Below, one piece after another: positions 56,832 to 64,000 of a stretch of 64,000 bases of DNA. Both the position numbers and the translations under genes were made by a program. Source of the DNA: Pseudomonas sp. FP198 (GTDB lineage Bacteria; Pseudomonadota; Gammaproteobacteria; Pseudomonadales; Pseudomonadaceae); NCBI RefSeq assembly GCF_030687895.1, contig NZ_CP117452.1, forward strand, positions 1,691,501 through 1,755,500. Direction: 5' to 3'. Numbering within the stretch: position 1 is the first letter of the stretch; each line of letters starts with the position of its first letter. Below the pieces are notes generated by a model. That model had not been told where the DNA came from. It saw only the letters and a list, made by a program, of their open reading frames with translations, and made no database searches.

Positions 56832-56989
56832 AAGTCCTTACCGGTTTTTCCGTTGGGGAGGGGTCAAACAGTACCCGCCGAAATGGTGGGTACTCTGAAA
56901 CTGACCGGTGGGATTGCTCTGAGTTTTATATCAATGCGTTATAAGCCGACGGGTGGGGATCGCCAGTCATTCAGACCGACGCAATTTCT

Positions 56990-57076
56990 GTGGGAGCGAG
57001 CTTGCTCGCGATGGCGTCGTGTCAGGCGCGACTGTCTCGGCTGATCTAACGTTATCGCGAGCAAGCTCGCTCCCAC
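56990..57076. repeat. REPIN between asnO and mnmC
   Basis: Arms GTGGGAGCGAGCTTGCTCGCG and CGCGAGCAAGCTCGCTCCCAC enclose about 45 bases. The rest of the 266-base gap contains no recognised feature. Confidence 0.9.
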
Positions 57077-57097
57077 AGTGAAAAGGGTGGCTGCTCG

Positions 57098-59083
57098 TCA
57101 ATTGGTCTTGCCGCGAATCACCGCCCGCAGGGCAAACCGGTTCGGGTGGCAGGCCTCGGCGACGCTTCGCGGCAGCGGCAGCGGTTCGTTGTCCAGCCAG
57201 GCGGCGATCAGTTCGCCCGACAGCGGCGCGGTGATCAGGCCTCGGGAGCCATGCCCGCTGTTGACGTACAGGCCGTCGAGCCAGGGGCACGGTGTGTCCG
57301 GCACTTGGCGCGCATCCTTGCCCAGGGCCGCGTAGGTTTCGACGAACGCCCGGCTGTCAGCCAGCGGTCCGACAATCGGCAGGTAGTCGGGGCTGGTGCA
57401 ACGGAACGCCGCGCGGCCTTCGAGGTGCTGTGGATCAAGGGTGTCGGCGTCCAGGCGGTCCACCAGATCGTGGGAGATTTCTTCGAGCATCTGCAGGTTG
57501 CCGGCGTGCTCGGCGGCGGTGGGGGTCAGGTCATCGCTGTGAAAATCGAAACTGGCGCCCAGGGTGTGCTCGCCCATTCGCGACGGGGCCACATAACCTT
57601 CGGCGCAGACCACTGTCGCCAGGCTTTGGCTGCGGGCGGTTTGCGCCAGCCGCGTGATCTGCCCGCGAATGCGCTTGAGGGGTAACTCGGCCGCCGGTTC
57701 GAAGCGTTTGATCTCGGCGGCGCTGGCGAGGATTGCCACCCGGGCGCTGGCCAGGCAACGTTCGCCGTCCCAGGCTTGCCATTGGCCGTCGACACGTCGC
57801 AGTTCAAGCACTTCGCGATGTGGCTGCACGCTAATCGCAGCAGCTGAGGCTTGCCAGCGGCACAGGGCTGGCGGGTGTACCCAGCCGCCTTCGGGATAGA
57901 ACAGGCCGCCACAGGCCAGGCCGATGCCGGACTGCGCCTGGGCTTCGGCGCGATCGACAATTCGCAGCAGACCCGCTGGAAACGCCTCGGCCAGTTGGCG
58001 CTGGCGTTGGCCTTCCTTCTCGTTGAAGGCCAGCTGCAAGACTCCGCATCCGTCCCAGTCGAGGCCCCGTTGCAGGTTTTCGAGCAAGCGCCGGGTGTAG
58101 CCGAAACCGCTGAGGATCATCTGCGACAACGCCGTGCCGTGGGCCGACAACTTGAGGTACAGCACGCCCTGGGGGTTGCCGGACGCTTCTTCGGCCAACC
58201 CGGCGTGACGCTCCAGCAAGGTCACTCGCCAGCCGCGGGCCGCGAGACTCGCCGCGCTGGCGCAACCGGCCAGGCCGCCGCCGATCACCAGCGCATGGCG
58301 TTCGCCAGCCGGCGGGGCGGGGCGGGTATACCAGGGCTTGGCCGGGGCAGGTTTGGGCACCTGGTCCGGCCAGCCGAGAAATACCCCTCGGAGAATTTCC
58401 CACTTGTGGCCGATGCCCGGGGTGCGCTTCATCTTGAAGCCCGCCGCATTGAGCAGCCTGCGCACCCAACCGGTGCTGGTAAAGGTGCTGAGGGTGGCGC
58501 CGGGCGCTGCCAGCCGCGCCAGTTCGGCGAACAGCTCGGCGGTCCACATATCCGGATTTTTCGCCGGGGCAAAACCGTCGAGGAACCAGGCGTCGATCTG
58601 TCCGTCCAGCTGCGGCAGTTGCTCCAGGGCATCGCCAATCAACAGAGTCAATGTCACTCGCCCGCCCGCCAGGGTCATGCGCTGGAAGCCTTGGTGAATC
58701 GCGACGTACTGCTCAAGCAATTGATCAGCCTGGCGCTTGAGCTCCGGCCAAAGGGCAAGGGCCCGGCGCAGATCCTCGGGGCTCAGGGGAAATTTTTCGA
58801 CGCTGACGAAATGCAAGCGCGCCCCGGCCGGCGCGCATTCTTCGAACAGCTGCCAGGCGCAGAGAAAATTCAGCCCGGTGCCAAATCCGGTTTCGCCGAT
58901 CACCAGCCGTCCGTGCTCCGCCAGCGCGGCGAAACGCTCGGCCAGGTTGTTCTGCGCAAGGAACACGTAGCGGGTTTCTTCCAGGCCCGACCGGTCGGAG
59001 AAATACACGTCGCCGAATACCCGGGAGCGGGGGCGACCCTGGTCATCCCAGTCGAGTTGGGCGTGGTGCTGGATGGGCGTCAT
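57098..59083 (-). CDS. mnmC: MnmC, bifunctional tRNA U34 methyltransferase/FAD oxidoreductase
   Basis: MnmC performs the last steps of 5-methylaminomethyl-2-thiouridine formation at the tRNA wobble position. The N-terminal MnmD methyltransferase (about 1-250) has the SAM motif GETGFGTGLNFLCAW and WFLDGFAPAKNPDMW. The C-terminal FAD domain starts at VIGGGLAGCASAASLAARGW. The ATG at 59083 (MTPIQHHAQLDWD) gives 661 residues; a TTG 15 bases upstream is the alternative. Confidence 0.95.
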   Translation of the reverse strand: MTPIQHHAQLDWDDQGRPRSRVFGDVYFSDRSGLEETRYVFLAQNNLAERFAALAEHGRLVIGETGFGTGLNFLCAWQLFEECAPAGARLHFVSVEKFPLSPEDLRRALALWPELKRQADQLLEQYVAIHQGFQRMTLAGGRVTLTLLIGDALEQLPQLDGQIDAWFLDGFAPAKNPDMWTAELFAELARLAAPGATLSTFTSTGWVRRLLNAAGFKMKRTPGIGHKWEILRGVFLGWPDQVPKPAPAKPWYTRPAPPAGERHALVIGGGLAGCASAASLAARGWRVTLLERHAGLAEEASGNPQGVLYLKLSAHGTALSQMILSGFGYTRRLLENLQRGLDWDGCGVLQLAFNEKEGQRQRQLAEAFPAGLLRIVDRAEAQAQSGIGLACGGLFYPEGGWVHPPALCRWQASAAAISVQPHREVLELRRVDGQWQAWDGERCLASARVAILASAAEIKRFEPAAELPLKRIRGQITRLAQTARSQSLATVVCAEGYVAPSRMGEHTLGASFDFHSDDLTPTAAEHAGNLQMLEEISHDLVDRLDADTLDPQHLEGRAAFRCTSPDYLPIVGPLADSRAFVETYAALGKDARQVPDTPCPWLDGLYVNSGHGSRGLITAPLSGELIAAWLDNEPLPLPRSVAEACHPNRFALRAVIRGKTN

Positions 59084-59233
59084 GGTGGGCTCGGTCAAAA
59101 CAAGGCCGCCATTCTAGCCGATCGGCGCGGCAATGCTTGATCCACGGCAAGCGTGGGCACGTCTGAAGGGAATCTGCTGCGCAGCGGCGTATCCAATCCG
59201 CTAGTCTTGCCCCATTCCTGGAAGGAGCTGTCC

Positions 59234-60747
59234 ATGTTCGAATCCGCTGAAATCGGTCACGTCGTCGACAAAGAAACCTATGAAGCCGAGGTGCCGGCGT
59301 TGCGTGAAGCATTGCTCGAAGCTCAGTACGAGTTGCATCAGCAAGGCCGCTTCCCGGTCATCATCCTGATCAACGGCATCGAAGGCGCGGGCAAGGGCGA
59401 GACGGTGAAGTTGCTCAACGAGTGGATGGATCCGCGGCTGATCGAGGTGCGCACCTTCGACCAGCAGACCGACGAGGAACTGGCGCGGCCGCCGGCCTGG
59501 CGCTATTGGCGGATGCTGCCAGCGAAGGGGCGGATGGGGATCTTTTTTGGCAACTGGTACAGCCAGATGCTCCAGGGGCGGGTGCATGGCGAGTTCAAGG
59601 ACCCGCGGCTCGATCAGGCGATCAACGGCGCCGAGCGCCTGGAGAAGATGCTCTGCGATGAGGGCGCGCTGATCTTCAAGTTCTGGTTCCACCTCTCCAA
59701 GAAGCAGATGAAGGCCCGCCTGAAAAGTCTCAAGGACGACCCGCTGCACAGCTGGCGTATCAGCCCGCTCGACTGGCAGCAATCCCAGACCTACGACAAG
59801 TTCGTCAAATACGGCGAGCGCGTGCTGCGCCGCACCAGTCGCGACTATGCACCCTGGCATGTGATCGAAGGCGTCGATGCCTGTTTATCGCAGCCTCGCG
59901 GTTGGGCAGATTTTGCTCGAAGGCCTGCGCCAGGCCCTGGACCGGCCGAAGATCAGACCGGAAAAAGTCAACGTGGCGCCGCTGCCGGCACTGGACGACC
60001 AGGTGACCTTGCTCGACAGCCTCGACATGACGTTGCGCCTGGACAAGGCCGATTATGAGGAGCAGTTGATCACCGAGCAGGCCCGCTTCGCCGGTCTGCT
60101 GCGGGACAAACGCATGCGCCGGCACGCCCTGGTGGCGGTGTTCGAAGGTAACGACGCGGCGGGGCAAGGGTGGGGCGATCCGTCGGGTCGCGGCGGCGCT
60201 CGACCCGCGCCAGTACAGCATCGTGCCGATTGCCGCGCCCACCGAGGAAGAACGCGCCCACCCCTACATGTGGCGTTTCTGGCGACACATTCCGGCGCGG
60301 GGCAAGTTCACCATGTTCGACCGCTCCTGGTACGGGCGGGTATTGGTGGAGCGGGTCGAAGGTTTCTGCAGCCGCGCCGACTGGCTGCGGGCCTACGGTG
60401 AAATCAACGACTTCGAAGAACAACTGGCCGATGCCGGCGTGGTGGTGGTGAAGTTCTGGCTGGCCATCGACAAGGAAACCCAACTGGAGCGCTTCCAGGA
60501 ACGCGAGGAAATCCCTTTCAAGCGTTTCAAGATCACCGAGGATGATTGGCGCAACCGTGATAAGTGGGATGCCTATCGGTCGGCGGTCTGCGACATGGTC
60601 GATCGCACCAGTACCGAGATATCGCCGTGGACCCTGGTCGAAGCGAATGACAAGCGTTGGGCCCGGGTCAAGGTATTGCGTACGCTCAACGACGCGCTGG
60701 AGGCCGCATTCGAACGTTCCGCCAGGCAGGCGCGCAAAAAGAAATAG
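59234..60747 (+). pseudogene. pap: Polyphosphate:AMP phosphotransferase (two PPK2 domains) with two frameshifts
   Basis: PAP uses polyphosphate to turn AMP into ADP. The start at 59234 (MFESAEIGHVVDKETYEAEV) follows GAAGGAG. The first PPK2 domain has Walker A NGIEGAGKGETVK. Reading breaks at a TTT run (59884-59886) after EGVDA, and the continuation in another frame is YRSLAVGQILLEGLRQALDR. A second break is at GGGG (60161-60164) in the second Walker A: EGNDAAG then KGGAIRRVAAALD in a new frame. Removing one base from each run gives about 503 residues ending RQARKKK. As written, only the first domain would be made. Confidence 0.9.
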
Positions 60748-60853
60748 GCCGATGGCGGCGCATACGCGGGGTGAATGATTGTCGCGTTCGGTTATGGGCT
60801 GGATTTATCCTCGAATCCACTCCTGAACCGATAACAACAATGAGGTATCCGCC

Positions 60854-62038
60854 ATGCGTGAAGTGGTGATCGTCGACAGCGTACGGACCGGCCTGGCCAA
60901 GTCCTTTCGCGGCAAGTTCAACATGACCCGCCCGGACGACATGGCGGCCCATTGCGTCAACGCGTTGTTGGCGCGAAATGATATCGATCCGGCCAGCGTC
61001 GAGGACTGTATCGTCGGCGCCGGTTCCAACGAAGGCGCCCAAGGCTACAACATCGGGCGCAACGTGGCGGTGCTCTCGCAGCTGGGCATCGGCACGGCCG
61101 GGATGACACTGAACCGCTTCTGTTCCTCGGGCCTGCAAGCCATCGCCATCGCCGCCAACCAGATCGCCTCCGGCTGCAGCGAGATCATCGTCGCCGGTGG
61201 CGTCGAATCTATCAGCCTGACGATGAAAAGCGTCAACACTGACAACCTGATCAACCCCTTGCTCAAGGAGCAGGTGCCAGGGATCTACTTCCCCATGGGC
61301 CAGACCGCCGAGATCGTCGCGCGCCGTTATCAGGTCAGCCGCGAGGAGCAGGACCGCTACGCCTTGCAGAGCCAGCAGCGCACGGCCCGGGCCCAGGCAG
61401 CCGGGCTGTTCGACGATGAAATCGTGCCGATGGCGGTGAAGTATCGGGTCGAGGACAAGACCACCGGTGCGGTGCAGATCGTTGACGGCGTGGTTGATCG
61501 CGATGATTGCAACCGCCCCGATACCACGTATGAAAGCCTGGCCGGGCTGAATCCGGTGTTCGCCGAAGACGGTTCGGTGACGGCGGGCAACTCTTCTCAG
61601 TTGTCCGACGGCGCCTCGATGACTCTGGTGATGAGCCTGGAAAAAGCCCTGGCATTGGGACTCAAGCCCAAGGCATTTTTCCGTGGCTTTACCGTGGCCG
61701 GCTGCGCGCCGGACGAGATGGGCATCGGCCCGGTGTTCTCGGTGCCCAGATTGCTCCAGGCCAAGGGTTTGCAGGTCGGCGATATCGATTTGTGGGAGCT
61801 CAACGAGGCGTTTGCGTCCCAGTGCCTGTACAGCCGCAATCGGCTGGAGATCGATAACGAGAAATACAACGTCAACGGCGGCTCGATTTCCATCGGTCAC
61901 CCGTTCGGCATGACCGGCTCGCGGCAGGTGGGGCATCTGGTGCGGGAGCTGCAACGACGCAGCCTGCGCTACGGCGTGGTGACCATGTGCGTGGGCGGCG
62001 GGATGGGGGCAACGGGGTTGTTCGAGGCGGTTCGCTAA
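60854..62038 (+). CDS. Thiolase (acetyl-CoA C-acyltransferase)
   Basis: A 394-residue thiolase with the acyl-carrying Cys90 in LNRFCSSGLQA, the conserved NEAFASQ segment, the catalytic His in ISIGHPFGMTGSRQ and the C-terminal catalytic Cys in TMCVGGGMGATG. It could work in fatty acid oxidation or acetoacetyl-CoA metabolism. No beta-oxidation partner is next to it, so the specific substrate is uncertain. Confidence 0.9.
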   Translation: MREVVIVDSVRTGLAKSFRGKFNMTRPDDMAAHCVNALLARNDIDPASVEDCIVGAGSNEGAQGYNIGRNVAVLSQLGIGTAGMTLNRFCSSGLQAIAIAANQIASGCSEIIVAGGVESISLTMKSVNTDNLINPLLKEQVPGIYFPMGQTAEIVARRYQVSREEQDRYALQSQQRTARAQAAGLFDDEIVPMAVKYRVEDKTTGAVQIVDGVVDRDDCNRPDTTYESLAGLNPVFAEDGSVTAGNSSQLSDGASMTLVMSLEKALALGLKPKAFFRGFTVAGCAPDEMGIGPVFSVPRLLQAKGLQVGDIDLWELNEAFASQCLYSRNRLEIDNEKYNVNGGSISIGHPFGMTGSRQVGHLVRELQRRSLRYGVVTMCVGGGMGATGLFEAVR

Positions 62039-62068
62039 CCGCCGCCCTAGTGGCAAGGATGGTTATGT

Positions 62069-62196
62069 GTGGCGAGGGGATTTATCCCCGCTGGGCTGCG
62101 TAGCAGCCCCGATATCAGCGACTGGGTATATCAGGCCCGATTGGATGACCTTGTGGGGCCGCTCCGCGGCCCAGCGGGGATAAATCCCCTCGCCAC
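62069..62196. repeat. REPIN downstream of the thiolase gene
   Basis: Arms GTGGCGAGGGGATTTATCCCC and GGGGATAAATCCCCTCGCCAC enclose about 85 bases, with a second nested inverted repeat (GCTGCGTAGCAGC and GGGGCCGCTCCGCGGCCC) in the middle. Confidence 0.9.
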
Positions 62197-62226
62197 AGAA
62201 GCTTCTCTTCACAAGCTATCGAGCCC

Positions 62227-62442
62227 TCAGCTGGCAACCTTGGTCAGTTGCAGCATCCGCTGGATATACGCCGCTATCTCCCGCTCCGCAGCCTCGCGGC
62301 TTTCGAACGGACCTTCCTGGGTGCCTTCGCGCGTATCGAAATAGAACTTGCCATTTTCCCGGACGATCCGATCGCTGCTGCGGTAAATCGTCTTGGGAGC
62401 ATCTGTGTCTTCGGCGCGCGTTCCAGGCATTTCGGTCTCCAT
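62227..62442 (-). CDS. DUF6316 family protein
   Basis: A 71-residue soluble protein with the compact motif RENGKFYFDTREGTQEGPFE followed by a helical end (SREAAEREIAAYIQRM). This arrangement matches the DUF6316 family, common in Pseudomonas and of unknown function. An ATG four codons downstream is another possible start. Confidence 0.75.
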   Translation of the reverse strand: METEMPGTRAEDTDAPKTIYRSSDRIVRENGKFYFDTREGTQEGPFESREAAEREIAAYIQRMLQLTKVAS

Positions 62443-62618
62443 TGGGGGCTGCGTGGTCGTTTCAATTGAGCATATGTGGTGCCGCCGTTTTGCGCCTGTC
62501 CAGCCGATCGACGGCTACGACCTTTACAATTCCATCAGCGTCGCAGCGCCAACTGTCCCTGTGTTGCCGAGCAATTCGGACCTAGAATGCTCGTTCATGT
62601 CTTGGCTTCGAGGGTTGC

Positions 62619-63581
62619 ATGCACATATCGTCCGGTCGCTGGGTCTACGGCCTGTTCCTTGCCCTGCTGACCGCCTTGTTGTGGGGAATCCTGCCGATCA
62701 AGCTCAAGCAAGTGCTGCAGGTGATGGATCCGGTGACGGTGACCTGGTTTCGGCTGACGGTGTCCGGTGGCCTGCTGTTCATCTACCTGGCGGCAACCCG
62801 ACGCCTGCCCAGCCGCAAGGTGCTCGGCCCCCGTGGCGGTTGGCTGGTAGGCATGGCGGTGCTGGGGCTGGTGGGTAACTACGTGCTGTACCTGATGGGC
62901 CTGAACCGCCTGAGCCCCGGCACCGCCCAACTGGTGGTGCAGATGGGGCCGATCATGCTGCTGGTCGCCAGCCTGTTTGTATTCAAGGAGCGTTTCAGTG
63001 TGGGGCAGGGCATTGGTTTGCTGGTGCTGCTGATCGGTTTTGCGCTGTTCTTCAATCAGCGCCTCGTCGAATTGCTTACATCCCTGAGCGAGTACACCGC
63101 CGGCGTTCTGTTGGTATTGCTGGCCTCGACCGTCTGGACGTTCTATGCCCTGGGCCAGAAGCAATTGCTGACGGTGTGGAATTCATTGCAGGTGATGATG
63201 GTGATCTACCTGTTCTGCGCGCTGTTGCTCACGCCCTGGGTGCATCCACTGGAAGCGTTGCAACTGAGCCCGCTACAAGGCTGGCTATTGCTGGCCTGCT
63301 GCCTCAACACGCTGATTGCCTATGGCGCGTTCGCCGAGGCATTGGCGCATTGGGAAGCCTCGAGGGTCAGCGCGACGCTGGCGATCACGCCGCTGGTGAC
63401 CTTCGCCGCCGTGGCGATGGCTGCCTGGTGGTGGCCCGACTACGTGCATGCCGAGCAGATCAATCTGCTGGGCTACGGTGGGGCAGTGTTGGTGGTATTG
63501 GGGTCGGCGCTGGTGGCGCTGGGGCCATCGCTCATCGCCGGGCTCAGGGCCCGGCGCGAACGCCTGGCGCTGGGGCGTTAG
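62619..63581 (+). CDS. EamA/RarD-family DMT transporter
   Basis: A 320-residue membrane protein with ten predicted helices in two EamA repeats (YGLFLALLTALLWGILPIKL; AGVLLVLLASTVWTFYALGQ) and the conserved PGTAQLVVQMGPIMLL region. The family exports metabolites such as amino acids or takes up small compounds; no substrate can be assigned. Confidence 0.88.
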   Translation: MHISSGRWVYGLFLALLTALLWGILPIKLKQVLQVMDPVTVTWFRLTVSGGLLFIYLAATRRLPSRKVLGPRGGWLVGMAVLGLVGNYVLYLMGLNRLSPGTAQLVVQMGPIMLLVASLFVFKERFSVGQGIGLLVLLIGFALFFNQRLVELLTSLSEYTAGVLLVLLASTVWTFYALGQKQLLTVWNSLQVMMVIYLFCALLLTPWVHPLEALQLSPLQGWLLLACCLNTLIAYGAFAEALAHWEASRVSATLAITPLVTFAAVAMAAWWWPDYVHAEQINLLGYGGAVLVVLGSALVALGPSLIAGLRARRERLALGR

Positions 63582-63587
63582 CCCTCT

Positions 63588-63656
63588 GTGGGAGCGGGCT
63601 GTCAGGCACAGTGATGTCGAGCCTGCCGGCCTCATCGCGAGCAAGCTCGCTCCCAC
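63588..63656. repeat. Degenerate REPIN downstream of the EamA gene
   Basis: The left arm GTGGGAGCGGGCTGTC is damaged while the right arm GCGAGCAAGCTCGCTCCCAC is intact. A further single arm (GTGGGAGCGAGCTTGCTCGCG) is at 63703-63723, just before fumC. Confidence 0.8.
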
Positions 63657-63750
63657 AATGGAGCTTGGGTGGATGCGATAGCGCGGTTCACACAAATTCC
63701 TTGTGGGAGCGAGCTTGCTCGCGATGGCGGGCTATTGATCAACGCACAAC

Positions 63751-64000
63751 TCAGCCCTGGCCACCCGCCTCCAGCATGTTCTCCGGCCTGACCCACGCGT
63801 CGAACTCTTCGTCGGTCAGGTACCCCAGCTGCACCGCTGCTTCCCGTAGCGTCAGCCCTTCGCCGTAGGCTTTCTTGGCGATCTCCGCCGACTTGTCGTA
63901 GCCGATATGCGGATTCAGCGCTGTCACCAGCATCAGACCACGCTCCAGGTGCGCGGCCATCTGCTCGGCATCCGGTTCGAGGCCGGCGATGCAGTGCTGC
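63751..64000 (-). CDS. fumC: FumC, class II fumarate hydratase (3' end; 5' part outside window)
   Basis: FumC interconverts fumarate and malate. The last 82 residues are present, with the conserved [20 protein letters not shown] and the C-terminal domain ([27 protein letters not shown]). The frame stays open to the window end, reading [13 protein letters not shown] upstream. FumC rather than argininosuccinate lyase or AspA is favoured by the [11 protein letters not shown] segment, although AspA shares part of it. Confidence 0.85.
   Translation of the reverse strand, partial: QHCIAGLEPDAEQMAAHLERGLMLVTALNPHIGYDKSAEIAKKAYGEGLTLREAAVQLGYLTDEEFDAWVRPENMLEAGGQG

Overview
The window is a chromosomal segment from a fluorescent pseudomonad, most likely of the Pseudomonas fluorescens complex. 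The assignment rests on GC-rich coding, the gene order fleQ-fleS-fleR-fliE…cheW-ccm, very close protein similarity to Pseudomonas flagellar proteins, and dispersed Pseudomonas REP/REPIN palindromes (arms such as GTGGGAGCGAGC and GTGGCGAGGGA). No rRNA, tRNA, IS transposase or CRISPR array was seen.

1-35743 is a polar-flagellum and chemotaxis island, almost all on the + strand. The order is fleQ (5' end outside the window), the fleSR two-component system, fliEFGHIJ, a three-gene HptB/HsbR/HsbA-type phospho-switch (hsbA-hsbR-hptB order), fliK, fliL (frameshifted), fliMNOPQR, flhB, an RHS-type orphan gene on the - strand, flhA, flhF, fleN, fliA, cheY, cheZ, cheA, cheB, motC, motD, parC, parP, cheW and a DUF2802 gene. 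Five sigma-54 type promoters (GG-N10-GC) lie before fleS, fliE, fliK, fliL and flhA. This fits FleQ/RpoN and FleR/RpoN control, with the anti-sigma antagonist branch tied to the FlgM/FliA checkpoint.

35744-36544 is an 800-bp non-coding block of composite REP palindromes, tandemly triplicated with a period of about 274 bp. Facing it on the - strand are a FliK-like gene and a small FlhB C-domain-like gene that overlap by 4 bases.

38641-46029 is the cytochrome c maturation operon ccmABCDEFGHI, tightly overlapped, followed by a small lipoprotein gene. 46161-51775 carries speE, an LTA-synthase-like sulfatase, a DUF3309 mini-membrane protein (-), an SDR oxidoreductase, a YnfA-family protein, a divergent CsrA/RsmA paralogue and a YheU-family gene (-).

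51957-56831 (-) is the osmoprotectant operon for N-acetylglutaminylglutamine amide: asnO-type amidotransferase, GNAT/ATP-grasp synthetase and M42 peptidase. 57098-64000 has mnmC (-), a two-domain polyphosphate:AMP phosphotransferase gene with two frameshifts, a thiolase, a DUF6316 gene (-), an EamA transporter and the 3' end of fumC (-).

The most notable items are three single-base expansions in short homopolymers that break two otherwise conserved genes (fliL and the PPK2 gene), an RHS orphan inserted between flhB and flhA with two different in-frame tandem repeats, four repeated motifs in the CheA linker that may be ParP-binding sites, and the triplicated REP array.
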